Notes: generated by a model not told the origin, from the sequence alone. A DNA stretch of 64,000 nt from Jaltomata sinuosa (GCA_003996215.1 QJPP01007584.1:611481-675480); one strand, 5' to 3'; counted from the first letter of the stretch, positions 11,161 through 22,900 are shown. Translations and numbers: made by a program.

Positions 11161-11557
11161 CTCCTCCTTGGATGTCCATGTAAAACAAAAAATATGATAC
11201 ATAGTTTTATATAATACGCATTGCTTGCTGCCTCATTAAAAACCTTACCAAGAAAAACTCAGTAGGATAAAACCTTGGTTAAGGGAAAAAAAGTACAACG
11301 CATATTCTTACTCCTCTTGATGAAGGCCACGTTCCAAGTGGTGGAGCCTCCGCATTTCAATCTTGTGTACCATCTTCTCAAGAGTTGAGGTTGGTAAAGA
11401 CTTGGTGAATAAGTCCGCTGGATTATCACTGGAATGAATTTGTTGTACATCAATATCACCGTTCTCCTGAAGATCATGTGTGAAGAATAACTATGGTGAA
11501 ATGTGCTTCATTCTATCTCCTTTTATGAAGCCTCCTTTCAATTGGGCTATATTGTCT

Positions 11558-12097
11558 TCAAATATTACCGTGGATATTTTGACACCACACTCCAATCCGT
11601 ATCTTTCTTTGATGAACTGTATCATCGATCTCAACCACACACACTCTACTCACTTCATGAATCGCTATTATCTCAGCATGGTTTGAAGAAGTAGCAATAA
11701 TGGACTTCTTTGTAGATCGCCATGATATAGAAGTTCCTCCGTATGTAAACAGATAGCTTATTTGAGATCGAGCTTTATGTAGGTCCAATAAATAACCTGC
11801 ATCTGCATGACCAACAAGATATGCACAATTTTGATTAGTATAAAAAATACCCATATCAATAGTTCCCTTTAGATATCGCAGGATATGTTTGACACCATTC
11901 CAATGTCTCCGCATCGAGGAAGAACTATATCTTGCTAGCAAATTAACAAAAAATGCTATATCAGGTCTGGTTGCATTAGCAAGATACATAAGTGCGCCTA
12001 TAGCAATGAGATATGGTACTTCTGGACCAAGAAGTTCTTCATTCTCTTCTGGGGGTCGGAACGGATTTTTATTCACTTCAAGTGATCGAACAACCAT
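11558..12097 (-). pseudogene. Copia copy 2: RNase H region
   Basis: Equivalent to 5995-6564. The visible motifs are LGPEVPYLIAIGALMYLANA, RHWNGVKHILRYLKGTI, GHADAGYL and SSNHAEIIAIHE. The frame ends shortly after EIDDTVH, as in copy 1, and the C-terminal remainder is frameshifted. Substitutions relative to copy 1 are scattered, showing that the two copies have diverged for some time. Confidence 0.8.
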
Positions 12098-12133
12098 TGG
12101 AGTACTTAATGAATGTGCTTTGTCTATGTAAAA

Positions 12134-13057
12134 TCATTTTAAAGTCTTCTCAGTATAGGCAGATTGGTGGATGAAGACCCCTTCTGCTAAATGTACAATT
12201 TGCAGACCGAAATAAAGTTTTGTCTTTCCAAGATCTTTCACCTCAATTTTTTTTTTTAGATATTCAATTGCCTTTTGGACCTCTTCAGGGGTTCCAATGA
12301 GGTTTATGTCATCAACATAGACGACAAGTATAACAAACTCACATGCCGTCTTCTTAATAAAAATACAAGGACAAATGACATCATTTATATAACCTTCATT
12401 TATCAAGTACTCACTGAGGCGATTATACCACATGTGCCCTGATTGTTTTAGACCATACAATGATCTTTGCAATCTGATTGAAAACATATCTCGAGACTTA
12501 GGATTACGTGCTTCAGGCAGTTTAAATCCTTCTGAAATTTTCATATAAATTTCACTATCAAGTGAACAATAAAGATAAGCTATAACCATGTCCATTAGAT
12601 GTATTTCAAGGTTTTAATGTACAGTTAAATCGATGAGGTATCGAAAAGTTATTGCATCCATAACCGGTGAATATGTTTCTTCATAGTCGACGCCGGGTCT
12701 TTGAGAGAATCCTTGTGCAACAAGGCGTGCCTTGTATCTTACAATTTTATTTCTCTCATTTCGCTTTCGCACAAAGACCCATTTATAGCCAACTAGTTTT
12801 ACACCATCAGGGGTTTGGACTACAGGTCCAAAAACCTTACGTTTAGTAAGTGAATCCAATTCTGATTGAATTGCCTCTTGCCATTTTGGCCAATCACGTC
12901 TTCGTCGACATTCTTCGACGTATTGAGGCTCAATATCCCCATAGTCTTGCATAAGATTAAGTACAATATTATATGCCAAAACATTATCCAGCGTAATTTT
13001 TGATCGATCTAAATTCATTCCATCACCGGTAGAACTTATCGAAAGTTCTTCATTCAC
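12134..13057 (-). pseudogene. Copia copy 2: reverse transcriptase
   Basis: Two frames cover the reverse transcriptase. 13057-12614 contains YKWVFVRKRNERN and YKARLVAQGFSQRPGVDYEE. 12595-12134 contains SLYGLKQSGHMWYNRL, the catalytic VVYVDDINLIGTP, and the downstream KDLGKTKLYFGLQI and AEGVFIHQSAYTEKTLK. A stop or frame break lies between them (about 12600). Slightly better preserved than copy 1. Confidence 0.85.
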
Positions 13058-13131
13058 TTGAGTCTCGGGCTCACTGATTTCTTCAGGAATATCAAGATTA
13101 ATCAGATCTTGAATCTCTTCATGAGATTCTT

Positions 13132-14873
13132 TTATAGTGTCATCTTTATCATTTCTTGCACTTTTTTTCTAGGATTTTTATTCTTTGAGCCCAATGGTCT
13201 ACCACGCTTCAGGTGTGTTTGAGATTCAGAAGCTATGACACTAGTAGATGGTCCTTTTAAGACATCAATTCTGATAGGCACATTCACTGCAGGGATATGC
13301 GACTTAGTTATCCATTTCAAATCAGTAAATGCATCTGGCATTTGATTTGCTATTTTTTGTAAGTGGATGATCTTCTGGACCTCCTGCTCACATATCAGAG
13401 CACGTGGATCAAAATGAGATAGTGATGAAACTCTCCATGTAATTTTTCTTGTGGGTTTCTTTTTCTCTCCCCCTAATTGCGGGAAATTTATTTTATCAAA
13501 CTGACAGTCTGCAAATCGAGCAGTGAATAAATCTCCTGTCAACGGTTCAAGGTAGCGAATTATGGAGGGTGAGTCAAACCCAACATATATACCTAACCTT
13601 CGTTGAGGTCCCATCTTAGTACGTTGTGGTGGTGCTATAGGCACGCATACCGCACAACCAAAGATTCGTAGATGATCTATATTTGGCTCGTGACCAAATA
13701 CTAATTGTAATGGAGAGTATTTATTATAATGAGTCGGTCTGAGACGAACGAGTGCTGCTGCATGTAGGATAGCATGGCCCCAAATAGTAGTGGGCAATTT
13801 CATTTTCATAAGCAGTGGTCTTGCTATCAGTTGTAGGCGCTTAATAAATGACTCTGCAAGGCCATTTTGAGTATGAACATAAGCAATAGGATGTTCAATT
13901 CTTATCTCAATTGATAAACAATAATCATCAAAAGCTTGGGATGTAAATTCTCCAGTATTATCGAGGCGAATAGCCTAATAGGATAATCTAGGAATTGCGC
14001 CCTTAATCGTATTATTTGTGTCAATAACTTCGCAAATGCCAGGTTGCGAGATGACAAGAGGCATACATGTGACCATCTTGAAGATGCATCTATTGGGACC
14101 ATAAAATATCTAAACGATTCACTAAGTGGATGAATAGGTCCACATATGTCCCCATGTATACGTTCTAAAAAGCTAGGGGATTCGATGTCAACCTTCATTG
14201 GTGATGGCCTGACCATTAACTTGCCTTGATAACAAGCAGCACATGAAAATTCATCTTTTGTAAGAATCTTCAGGTTCTTTAATGGATGCCCCATTGAATT
14301 TTCAAGAATTCGTCTCATCATTATTGATCCAGGATGACCTATTCGATCATGCCATAGCACAAAAGTATTTAAATTAGTAAACTTCTGGTTTACGATCGAA
14401 TGTGCTTCAATTGGACTAATTTCTGCATAATATATGCCAGAAGATAGGGTTGTCAATTTCTCCAAAATATATTTCTGGCCTGAGACACTTTTGGTTATAC
14501 CAAGGTATTCCATATTTATTTCATTTAGTGTCTCAACATGATATCCATTTCGGCGGATATCTTTGAAACTTAACAAGTTTCTTGGGGATTTAGAAGAGAA
14601 TAAAGCATCTTCTATAATAAGTTTTGTCCTCTTAGGCAGAAATATAGTAGCTCTTCCGGAGCCTTCAATCAATTTTGAATTACCAGAAATTGTAGTAACA
14701 TTTACTTTCTTTCTAAGCAAGGAAGAAAAGTATTTCTCATCTTTAAATATGGAATGCGTTGTTCCCCTGTCAATTACGCAAATATCCTTATGATTTGGAG
14801 ATCCAAATAAAATTTGAGGCATATCCATATTTTTTTTAAAAAAAAGATATAAACAAAGTAAAGTTACTATCAA
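13132..14873 (-). pseudogene. Copia copy 2: protease-integrase
   Basis: 14873-13902 holds the protease motif (VIDRGTTHSIFKDE, in which the usual DSG is changed to DRG and is probably inactive), the pre-integrase segment (LWHDRIGHPGSIMMRRIL), the zinc ligands and the first integrase aspartate motifs. A small deletion near 13975 throws the frame at the second aspartate motif. 13809-13132 then carries the integrase C-terminal part (MKLPTTIWGHAILHAAALV, HLRIFGCAVCV). Confidence 0.85.
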
Positions 14874-14963
14874 ACATGGCTAGTATACAAACTTTATTTA
14901 TTTACAAGAGCTGAAAGAAAAAAACATAAGCATATCGACAAGGATAAACAAACAGAAGACTAT

Positions 14964-15467
14964 CTAGATTATAGGAGGCTCATCGTCGATCATTTTTCCT
15001 TCAGGGAATTCAAAGAAATCAGCTACGTCCAGATACATGGGCTCAACATTATTTTCAGAGATAAAACTTGCTTCCGCATTGTTACCCAACCTATGTATGG
15101 GCTCAACATTATCTTCAGAAATAAAGTTTGCTTCTGAATTATTATCACCCCTTTTCAAGGATGCCTGATACAGCTGAACCAGACGTTTGGATGATCGACA
15201 CATACGTGACCAGTGCCCCATTCTTCCACATCTATGATATATACTTTCTGAATTTTTCTTTTGCACAGCTTCCTATTTTTCACCCTTCTTTTTATACTGC
15301 TGGTCATTTTTTGGTGCAAGACGACCATCATGATTATAATTCCTTTTTCGATCACGGCCACGATCACGACTGGAGCTACGACCTCTTTTTCGTTGATTAT
15401 AATTTACCTGATTCACTTCAGGGAGTGGCATAGAACCAGTGGGTCGACTCTCATGATTTTTCATCAA
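14964..15467 (-). pseudogene. Copia copy 2: gag C-terminal part, truncated
   Basis: 15467-15273 carries basic residues rich in R, N and K. 15266-14964 carries the CCHC knuckle (YHRCGRMGHWSRMC, first cysteine changed to Y) and the acidic NAEASFISEN-type repeats. Homology to copy 1 ends at about 15548 in the codons before the basic region, where unrelated DNA begins, so the capsid part and the 5' LTR are missing. Confidence 0.8.
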
Positions 15468-15548
15468 TACGTCGTTATGCTGCTCAGCAATAAGAAGATG
15501 TGAAAGTAATTCAGAATATTTTTAAAGCCCATTTCTCGATATTGCATA

Positions 15549-16489
15549 TAGCAGTGGTTGGATCATTCCTCAACTTTTGCATATATCAGGAGCTTTAGTA
15601 CATCAAACTGCCTTTTTCTTTGATTTAATTAGACAAAAAAGAAATGATCGCTATTTAATCAAACCTAATTTACTTATCAATATTTTTTACTTTCAAAAAT
15701 AATTAATACCAGAGAGAGAGGGGGGAATGAAAAAAACACAATTATTTATATATACATTTTTTAAATAATAAATATTTTAGATCAATTATTTTAGTAGTCT
15801 TTTTTCAACCCATGAGTAAAAATGATTTAGAAGCTACTTGGCAACTTTTCCATCACAACTTTAACTAATAGTATATAATTAGGAATGACAAAATTAGCCT
15901 ATAAAAATATGATCCTCTCAATCAATTTAAGTTTGATTCATTTCCTTATTAGTTTAGTTTATTTTAATTCGTTTAATTCAATTCATTGAAAATGTGAACT
16001 GATGATAATCTAAATTAATTCATGAAGAACTTTATCAAAATCTTTTTTTAAATCTTTTTGTTGTTTGAAATGTGTCATATCATTACCATAATATATTATT
16101 TTATTTTTTGAAAAAAGTCTTATTAATTACTTAAACAAATTCTAAAAGAATAAGCAAATGAGCGAATTGAATTATGATTTATTTCTTAACTCATTTTAAT
16201 TTAATTAACTTTTGAAGTGACCCACTCACTTATTAATCCAACCATTTAAATTCTACCCTATTTAACACCTAAACACCACGTTGACATTGGGTCACATAAA
16301 ACTACAAGAAAACCGTCAAACGAAAATCTTATCCGAAAGAACAGATAACACCAAAATATGCGGTTGTGGTCATCAGACAGAGACGAACTACAAAAAAAAA
16401 TCCAAGATACAATATAGAGACTAGAGTAACAAGTATAAAGAATTGCACTACTACTGTAATTTAATTAGCTATAGGATATTATAAGCGTT
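15549..16489. repeat. Segmental duplication, copy B (left part); no gene
   Basis: The stretch begins where the Copia array is truncated. From about 15795 to 16380 it matches 1800-2500 in order (see that entry). There is an AG run with a G tract near 15711-15725. No reading frame or RNA gene is recognisable. Confidence 0.7.
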
Positions 16490-17706
16490 AATTTCTTGAA
16501 TGATCATTAAATTTGTAAAATTATTTTTATCAAAGTAATTTTTGAATTTTTTTAGATAATATGATCACTGAATTTGTAAAGATATTCTATTAAAGTATTT
16601 TTTTTTATATTTTCTTGAATAATATAGTCATCAGCGCGATTCGCTTATCTGTTGAAAAGTACCATCCAGACAGTAAACATTTAGGGCATATGACTAGTAA
16701 GGTAAATCAACCTATCGTATCGACGAGATGCAACAAGAAGAAAATTAACAGACTATGAAAAAGAATTTCTTCTCATTTACGTTTGTCTCAATCATGGGCG
16801 GTTGAAAAGAGTTCTTCCGATCCGATCATTGCGTAAGCCGAGAGTTCAATAAATGAGGAGCATGCACATATTTTTAACAAGATAAAAATTAACGAAAAAG
16901 TTAAATTTTAAACGAAAGTTTATACAAAAAAAAACTTAAGTTTCATTTTTAGATTCAATACCCAATAATCAATTATATAAAACTCATTATATAAAATTTA
17001 TTTGATTTATTTCAAATGAGTTTTTAATAAAATAAATTATATTCATGTAACTAGAACAAAATTATGGAGGTGTAATCTAATACAATTTTTTCATGAAAAA
17101 TCAGTATCATCTTCTTTTTTTTTACCTATATATTAAACTCAAATTTGCAATTAAAAAGATTTGGTGTCTAAGAAGTTTCTCCTAACTGAAAATAAAAATT
17201 AGCTAACAAAAACATCAAAAATACATAATTACTATCCACCTTTGCACATCAAAATTCAAAAAATTCTTATTAGATTGAAATTTAAATAAAAAAGTAAACT
17301 AAAACGATAAATATATAAGCTTTCATTAAAAATAAAAAATACATGTATATATAAATTTTTAACGAAAGATTGGACCTTCATTTTGCTTCAATTGCATGTA
17401 TATAATTTATTTTATTACTTCACAATTTAAAAAGAGTCAAATAAATTATATATAATGGGTTAATGGTTTAGGATCAAAAAATAATTTTTAAGAAGATATG
17501 TGTATAAAATGCTGTTAAAAATTTAATTTTTTCGTTAATTTTCATCTTGTTGAAAATATGTACATAGTTTGATGACCATATTTTCAAAAGAATTCACTAG
17601 TTACTTTACTGGGATACTTCTACAATTTCACCATATTGTTTAAAAAATTTAAAAGTTATTTTAGTTGAATATTTCTACAAATTTAATGCCATTTGAAGAA
17701 TTGAGT
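16490..17706. mobile_element. Long inverted-repeat (fold-back) element, about 1.2 kb
   Basis: The first ~150 bp (CTTGAATGATCATTAAATTT onward) match the reverse complement of the last ~150 bp (ending at ATTTGAAGAATTGAG) with moderate divergence. Further in, 16863-16925 (CACATATTTTTAACAAGAT..) is the inverse of about 17500-17570 (ATCTTGTTGAAAATATGTAC). The arms thus reach roughly 400-450 bp. Superfamily and target duplication are not clear. No coding frame. Confidence 0.65.
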
Positions 17707-17823
17707 CGATATTATAACTTTATTTAATTTATTTGTCACATTACCATATCCGCATACACGAATTAAAAATTTTAATTTAATAAATTCTATCTTTGAAATT
17801 TTTATTACTAAGCATATTATAAT

Positions 17824-18303
17824 ACTTTTGAAATTATGAATTCATAACTTTATATTTATTAAAATTTCCATAAATTTTCACACATATTATAACATAATAA
17901 TAATATACGAAGTAACAAGATGCAGAAAAAGAAGTTGGTAAAGAAAGAAAGATTTTATTTCTCTTTAAAACTCATGTATAAATAAATTGATTTATCTTTT
18001 TAATTATAAAAGAAAAAAAATCATTGTAAGGTAAATTACTTGCAAATTGCCTGCATAAGGTACACTTTTGAAATTATGAATTCATAACTTTATATTTATT
18101 AAAATTTCCATAAATTTTCACACATATTATAACATAATAATAATATACGAAGTAACAAGATGCAGAAAAAGAAGTTGGTAAAGAAAGAAAGATTTTATTT
18201 CTCTTTAAAACTCATGTATAAATAAATTGATTTATCTTTTTAATTATAAAAGAAAAAAAATCATTGTAAGGTAAATTACTTGCAAATTGCCTGCATAAGG
18301 TAC
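17824..18303. repeat. Perfect 240-bp tandem duplication
   Basis: 17824-18063 is repeated immediately at 18064-18303. I compared the four sequence lines of each unit and saw no difference. The unit is AT-rich, contains GATGCAGAAAAAGAAGTTGG and ends GCCTGCATAAGGTACA. It is non-coding. A copy of its first ~80 bp in diverged form is at 3828-3905. Confidence 0.9.
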
Positions 18304-18359
18304 AATTGTAAATCTTAAAAAATTGTTGCAAGAATTTTTACGATATCGTATTAATATTA

Positions 18360-19020
18360 TGTTTATTTTGATTGTTATTTAAAATATATGATTTGGTATA
18401 GTTTGATTCCATGGTTAGGTAATCATGAAAAATCTGATTTTATGTAATCACAGATTTGGTGGTATCCCATGGTTATTTAATTTTTCTTTTCAATTATGCC
18501 CTTACTTAATACTACATAATCCTATTTTACCTTTTACCCTATATTATTTAACTTCACCCAAATATCCTATCCTTATAAGTTATATGTTTTCTGGGTTTCT
18601 CTTCTGCCTATACGTCTTCTGCGTTTCTCTTCCGCCTTCAATCATTGTCTTTTAATAAAATTTATTACTACAAAAGAAAAAATCAAGTACATTTGTTTTA
18701 ATTTAATTTTTTAATTAATTTTATTAGAATTAACATAAATTTAACAACTTAATAATTTATAAGGCATAATTTATGATAAATTAGCACAAAAAAATTATCT
18801 TAATTATTTTATTAGTAATTATTAATAAATTTAAAATTTATAATAATTAAGGATATTTTAGTGAACTTACAAGTTACGATGTCTGCTATACAGTCAAATC
18901 AAATAACAAAAATATTATTAAATAGTAGCAAACGATACAATCTATTCAAATATTATTTTTATAATACAGTACAGTACCATACTATACATTATGAAACCAT
19001 GGATAATAACCATCCAAACA
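18360..19020. mobile_element. MITE with TGTTTGGATGGTTATT-type ends (about 660 bp)
   Basis: The right end (AATAACCATCCAAACA, followed inward by CCATGGTTTCAT on the opposite strand) is an imperfect inverse of the left end (GTTTATTTTGATTGTTATT, followed inward by TTTGATTCCATGG). This resembles a small DNA transposon I know from Solanaceae sequences. Target duplication not resolved. The frame at 18425-18655 within it is low-complexity and probably not a gene. Confidence 0.5.
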
Positions 19021-19387
19021 AGATATAAGAGGGCAATAAAATTACATTGTAAATATAAAGTATTTCTTAAAAATTATGTATATATAAATTTTGAATTCTC
19101 TAAACTGAACTGCTGATATACAATTAAAGGTTGGATAAATGGTTGAAGGTCAAAATTCACCATGATATTTTAAATTTAAATTTCAAACATTATTTTTTTA
19201 TTTTTCAAACTCTAATAATAAAAATTCTAAATTTGTCACGACCTATAATACAATTTATTTATAACAATATATAATGTAATTTATATTTTCATATAAAAAA
19301 ATATTGGGTGCGATTAACCTCATCAAATAAAGTTGCCTCCGCCTTTTTGATACGAAGAGTTGCATGTTAGTACTATAAAAATCCTTA
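19021..19387. other. AT-rich intergenic DNA upstream of KAI2
   Basis: No gene is seen. 19300-19388 matches 3905-3990 and belongs to the segmental duplication. Confidence 0.5.
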
Positions 19388-19609
19388 ATTCCCTTTGTTT
19401 TATATTAATTTATCTCATATTAGTTGATCACCTTATTAAATTAAAGAAGTATTAATTAATTTTTTTTAATATTATTTTTGTAATAGTGTTCATGATTGTT
19501 TATAAAATTTCAAAGAAGTTTCTTAAAGGCGAATTAGTAAAATTATTCTTATTTATGATTTTTTAATATATATTGTAAAAAGTGACCAACTAATATGGAA
19601 CGGTGAAAG
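19388..19609. mobile_element. Stowaway-like MITE (about 220 bp) in the KAI2 upstream region
   Basis: Left end TTCCCTTTGTTTTATATTA and right end TAATATGGAACGGTGAAAG are inverted, with further inner arms (AGTTGATCACCTTATT and AGTGACCAACTAATA). A TA follows the right end. It lies about 380 bp upstream of the KAI2 start codon. Confidence 0.7.
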
Positions 19610-19869
19610 TATATTTTTAGGGAATATAAATTCACCGAAAAATAATTATCCTATATATGAAGCCATGGTTAGGCTGCTAGCAGGCAGGACATGGACGATC
19701 TGTCTGCTTCAGCGGGTCCCAATTCAAAAAAATTATACTCTTATTCGTTTTAATTTATTTGTCTTACGTTAAAAGTATTATAAATCACAATAATTAATAA
19801 TTTATTATATATTTAAAAATTACATTAAAAATATTATAAATCGTAATAAAAAATTTATATTAAAAGTAT

Positions 19870-19991
19870 TATAAATCACATGGATAAAAAAGGTTCTAGT
19901 CTTTAAATAGACCGCACCACGTTATCCCATTTAATTCCAACTAACAGAAGCCAAAACAAAAACCGACTCCCAGGTCCTTTCAAGGGTAAAT
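19870..19991 (+). promoter_or_regulatory. Putative KAI2 core promoter and 5' UTR
   Basis: A TATA-like TTTAAATAG lies near 19899-19907, about 85 bp before the ATG, and a CCACGTTATC stretch with an ACGT core follows near 19915. If the TATA-like motif is used, transcription would begin about 19930-19940, giving a 5' UTR of 50-60 bases. This is inference from spacing and composition only. Confidence 0.35.
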
Positions 19992-22900
19992 ATGGGGATA
20001 GTTGAAGAAGCACACAACGTGAAGATTCTAGGTTCAGGTGAGCAGACAGTAGTGTTAGGCCATGGGTTCGGGACTGACCAGTCTGTGTGGAAGCACCTTG
20101 TGGCACACTTGGTTGACGAATATAGAGTCGTCTTGTTTGACAATATGGGTGCTGGAACAACTAACCCAGACTACTTTGACTTCGAGAGGTACTCTTTCTT
20201 TCTTTCTTTCTTCTTTTTTTAATGACTGTAGTGTCCGGATCAGCTTTTGCGCACCTTGACTAAATTCACGAGGTACCTGATAGAAAAAAACACCTAGTGT
20301 TTTTTGTCTGTGATTTGAACTTGAGACTTCAAGCCTCATGATTCTTTAACTCACTTCATTGACCATTAAGTCACACCCTTGGGTGCAGGTACTCTACCTT
20401 AGAAGGCTATGCCTATGATGTGATTGCAATATTGGAGGAATTCCAAATTCGTAGCTGCATTTTTGTCGGCCACTCTGTTTCTGCTATGGTTGGCGCCATT
20501 GCTTCCATCGCTCGTCCTGATCTTTTCACCAAACTTGTCACTGTCTCTGCCTCTCCAAGGTCCAATATCTCTTTTTCCCCTTTACATTTTAAACTATGTG
20601 AAATTTAATCAATATTTTTAGATATAGTTTTTTTAATTATATTAACACGAGAAGAATAATAATTTTATAAAATATATATATAATTTTTAAATATTTAAAT
20701 TATAATTTTGCACAGTAAGCAAGTTACTGCAAAGTGGTTATCACAAAATACTCATTCATAGGGCATAGGTTGTGGGTTTTCCCCAGATTTCAAATAAAAT
20801 AATTAAACTGATCTAATAATTTAATTTTGTTTCAAAATTAAGTAAATTAACTTTTGAGAATGAAAAATATTACATAAATTGAGATATAGGAGTACAGTTC
20901 GCTGTTAATTACTTCTACAATTCTGTTTATTTCCTTCCCTTTGGGTGTAAACTTAACCCCCGTTATTTTTCATGATTAAGTGATATTAAAAATAAGTAAG
21001 GGTACATAATTAATGTTATGATCAAGCGCTTATCATCGCGACAAAAGTTATAGCTGATAGCAAAAGCGTGAATTTATTTTTTAACTAAATCCACCGAGAA
21101 GCATCGATAATGACTCTATTCGGGGTCATCCCCAATTAATTAATAGTAGAAGTTTATATTAAAATAAATATCATGTATTTATTAATTTTATATAAATATC
21201 GAGGGTAAATAATTTTTTTTATCTTGTATTAACTGTTCCATCAATGACCTAAAAAGGGGATCAAGTTCCTCTCCATTTCCCTTCTTTCTATTTTCCCATT
21301 CTTTCTATTTTCCCAAGTTCTTGCTTTGATTGGAGATACATGACATAAGTTAAATTTAATGACTAGAATTTAGTTAACCAAAAAAAGTTTCTAACCATGG
21401 TTTAGATAATAAATACATTATATATTTACTTCCAAAAATTATTTTAATCCCACAATCTTAGCAACATATGTTCTTTTCCATAAATATAGTAAAAAATTCT
21501 CTCTTCCTACTTTTTCTTTTCCTACGTATTTATAGCCCAATTATTTTTTAATTAATAATTTTTGTATTGTCGAATTAATTTTTTTTTTATTAATAACACA
21601 TATAATAACAAATTATAGAGAACTAAAAAGAAAGAAGAAGAAAAAGAGGTTATAATTTGTTTCGGGCAGGCTGAAAAGGCCAATTTTTTTTTTTTTGTTA
21701 TAATTTGTTTTATATATATATATATATAATAACTGGACTATAAATACGTAAAAGAAAAAAAAGTAGGAAGACAGATTTATTTTTTTTACTATATTTATGA
21801 AAAAGAACATATGTTGATAAGATTGTGGGATTAAAATAATTTTTGAAAGTAAATATATAATGTATTTATTAAATAAACCATGATTAGGAACTTTTTTTGG
21901 TGAATTAAATATTAACCATTAAATCTAACATATGCCATGTGTCTCCAATCCAAGCAAGAACTTGGGGAAAATGGAGAGGAGCCGGATCCCTAAAAAGGGG
22001 TCATGTACATTTATAATTAATCTGATTTTCCGTTAGACGTTTGTTCACTACTGCGACTGTCTTACTTACTAAAATGGGAAGGGCAAAAAAGATAAGTAAA
22101 TTTTAGTTAAAACAGTTTTTTGGGGAGGAAAATAAAAAAGGGAAGTGTAGTACAACATTATCTAGTTCAATTCCTAATTTCCTAGTATTCCTATCTTGAT
22201 AAGATGTTTGATGACCCAATGGTTCGGCCAGAGAGTCTGTATCATTTTACTAATTTGGTAATCAAACAAATGTTCTGCTTTTTATGAAGGGCCTACATCT
22301 GCACTTTCGTTTTCCCATTGTCTTGTTTATTATTGCAATAATTCTTTGATCCAATTTTTTATTTGCTCGAGTGGTTATTGGATAGGGAAACTGTTAAAAA
22401 CTCGATTCAAGACACTAAAGGTTGTGGCTGGGTTGTAACAGTCTTTGATAATTCAGTCGTCTTTAGTAGGGAGTATTTTACCTTCAAAATTCATGTAATT
22501 TTAGTGTGCTATGTGGCTGACATACTAAATTTTATAATTTTCGTGTAGGTATCTGAATGACTCGGAGTACTATGGAGGATTTGAACGTGAAGATCTCGAT
22601 CAATTATTCGAAGCAGTAAAATCAAATTACAAAGCATGGTGTTCAGGATTTGCACCCTTAGTTGTAGGAGGGGACATGGACTCTGTAGCAATCCAAGAAT
22701 TCAGCAGGACACTGTTCAACATGAGACCAGACATTGCACTAAGTGTGTTACAGATCATATTCCTAAGTGATTTAAGGCATTTGTTGCCTCATGTGACTGT
22801 CCCGTGTCACATAATCCAGAGCATGAAGGACCTGGCCGTGCCCGTGGTGGTGTCCGAATATCTCAACCAGAACCTCGGGGCCGAATCTATCGTGGAGGTT

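Larger units (their letters stand above)
4140..15548 (-). mobile_element. Tandem Copia retrotransposon array (LTR-interior-LTR-truncated interior)
   Basis: Two head-to-tail Copia interiors on the - strand share an LTR. The 3' LTR of copy 1 is 4140-5611 (interrupted by a MITE), interior 1 is 5612-10915, the middle LTR is 10916-11160, and interior 2 is 11161-15548. In both copies the polypurine tract (reverse complement of CTCCTCCTTGG or CTCCCCCTTGG) lies immediately beside the LTR. After the middle LTR on the - strand comes ATACG and then TTATCAGCACGAG, a possible primer-binding region. Interior 2 stops abruptly inside gag, where copy 1 continues, so the outer LTR has been lost. Both interiors have frame breaks. 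The arrangement is that expected after unequal LTR-LTR recombination followed by a deletion. Confidence 0.85.

Noticed and set aside
18425..18655. 76-residue hydrophobic frame upstream of KAI2
   Set aside because: It lies inside a MITE-like sequence and is T-rich, which automatically yields Phe/Leu-rich translation.
20189..20222. Alternative short KAI2 protein ending in intron 1
   Set aside because: The frame runs into the SINE's T-rich tail (a run of Phe) and stops, losing the catalytic serine; it is the unspliced product, not a separate gene.
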